A DNA stretch of 6,025 nt from Nitrosopumilales archaeon CG15_BIG_FIL_POST_REV_8_21_14_020_37_12 (GTDB lineage: Archaea; Thermoproteota; Nitrososphaeria; Nitrososphaerales; Nitrosopumilaceae): NCBI GenBank assembly GCA_002781805.1, contig PFFZ01000025.1, positions 1 to 6,025 of the forward strand, given 5' to 3'. Of the stretch, positions 5,463 through 6,025 are shown piece by piece. The translations under genes and the position numbers were made by a program. Numbering within the stretch: position 1 is the first letter of the stretch; each line of letters starts with the position of its first letter. The notes under the pieces were generated by a model. The model ran no database searches, was not told where the DNA came from, and saw nothing but the letters and a program-made list of their open reading frames with translations.

Positions 5463-6025
5463 CTCTGACTATTCCAAGAAAAAACTATGTTGATCTGTTT
5501 GGCCCTACGGTTGGTGATAGAGTCAGACTTGCAGACACTGACTTGATACTTGAGGTTGAAAAGGATCTGCTCAAATATGGTGACGAGTCTGTTTTCGGCG
5601 GAGGAAAAAGCATACGTGATGGACAAGCACAAGCAAGTGGTGTTTCACGAGAGCATTCTCTTGATCTTGTAATTACCAATGCAATTGTAATGGATCCTAT
5701 TTTGGGAATAATCAAAGCAGACATTGGAATAAAGAATGGGAGGATTGTTGGCGTGGGAAACGCTGGAAATCCTAACATTATGGATGGTGTTGACATGATC
5801 ATATCTTCAAACACCGAGATAATTGCAGGCGAGCATACAATCTGTACGCCTGGAACCGTTGACTCGCACATTCATTTTATATCTCCTCAACAAGCCATCC
5901 ATGCAATATGTAATGGCACTACTACCATGATTGGTGGCGGAACAGGCCCTGCTGATGGGACAAATGCTACGACATGCACTCCTGGTAAATGGAACATTCA
6001 TCGAATGATTGAATCTGTTGATGAA
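5459..6025 (+). CDS. ureC: Urease alpha subunit UreC (catalytic), amino-terminal third
   Basis: The first 189 residues of the catalytic subunit run in frame to the window edge; the family is about 570 residues, so about two thirds is missing. UreC belongs to the amidohydrolase superfamily and carries a two-nickel centre bridged by a carbamylated lysine that lies beyond this window. Seen here are [18 protein letters not shown] (10-27), [16 protein letters not shown] (40-55), the beta-sandwich segment [11 protein letters not shown] (70-80), and [10 protein letters not shown] (131-140). His137 and His139 are the first two nickel ligands (His134 and His136 in Klebsiella). The next conserved stretch, [20 protein letters not shown] (152-171), is intact. 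The start ATG overlaps the ureB stop as ATGA and follows a strong ribosome binding site. All catalytic residues expected in this part are present, so the enzyme looks functional. Confidence 0.97.
   Translation, partial: MTLTIPRKNYVDLFGPTVGDRVRLADTDLILEVEKDLLKYGDESVFGGGKSIRDGQAQASGVSREHSLDLVITNAIVMDPILGIIKADIGIKNGRIVGVGNAGNPNIMDGVDMIISSNTEIIAGEHTICTPGTVDSHIHFISPQQAIHAICNGTTTMIGGGTGPADGTNATTCTPGKWNIHRMIESVDE

Noticed and set aside
1..6025. CRISPR arrays, insertion sequences, tRNA or rRNA genes
   Set aside because: No spaced direct repeats, transposase-like frames, terminal inverted repeats or recognisable RNA gene sequences were seen.

Overview
The window most likely comes from an ammonia-oxidising archaeon of the Nitrososphaerota (Thaumarchaeota), probably a low-GC Nitrosopumilus-type lineage. 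The evidence is an AT-rich sequence, TATA elements about 25-30 bases upstream of start codons with almost no leader, a group II (thermosome-type) chaperonin, and a urea-use cluster of the kind known in these archaea. This is inference from gene content; no rRNA or tRNA gene is present to fix the taxonomy.

Layout. Bases 1-631 (minus strand) hold two genes without an evident link to urea: a partial protein of unknown function that looks like repeated ribbon-helix-helix units, and a 57-residue two-helix membrane protein. A divergent intergenic region (632-849) leads into a plus-strand sodium:solute symporter (850-2373), probably a DUR3-like urea importer. Next is a divergent group II chaperonin (2472-4151) ending in a histidine-rich tail. 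Then comes ureE on the minus strand (4219-4704), converging on the chaperonin and diverging from the urease structural genes ureA (4786-5088), ureB (5094-5462) and ureC (5459 to the window edge, about one third of the gene).

How they fit together. The symporter would bring urea into the cell. UreA, UreB and UreC form the nickel urease that hydrolyses it to ammonia, usable as nitrogen source and as ammonia-oxidation substrate, and carbon dioxide. UreE delivers nickel. ureD, ureF and ureG are not in the window and may lie beyond the right edge.

The most interesting item is the chaperonin. It keeps the three-domain architecture and several nucleotide-binding motifs. Two of the aspartates that normally support ATP hydrolysis are replaced (His60 and Asn389 by my alignment), and the C-terminus is an HCH/HAHH/HNH tail that looks able to bind metal. 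Its position between a urea transporter and a nickel chaperone suggests a urease-dedicated, nickel-linked chaperonin. That role is inferred, not shown.
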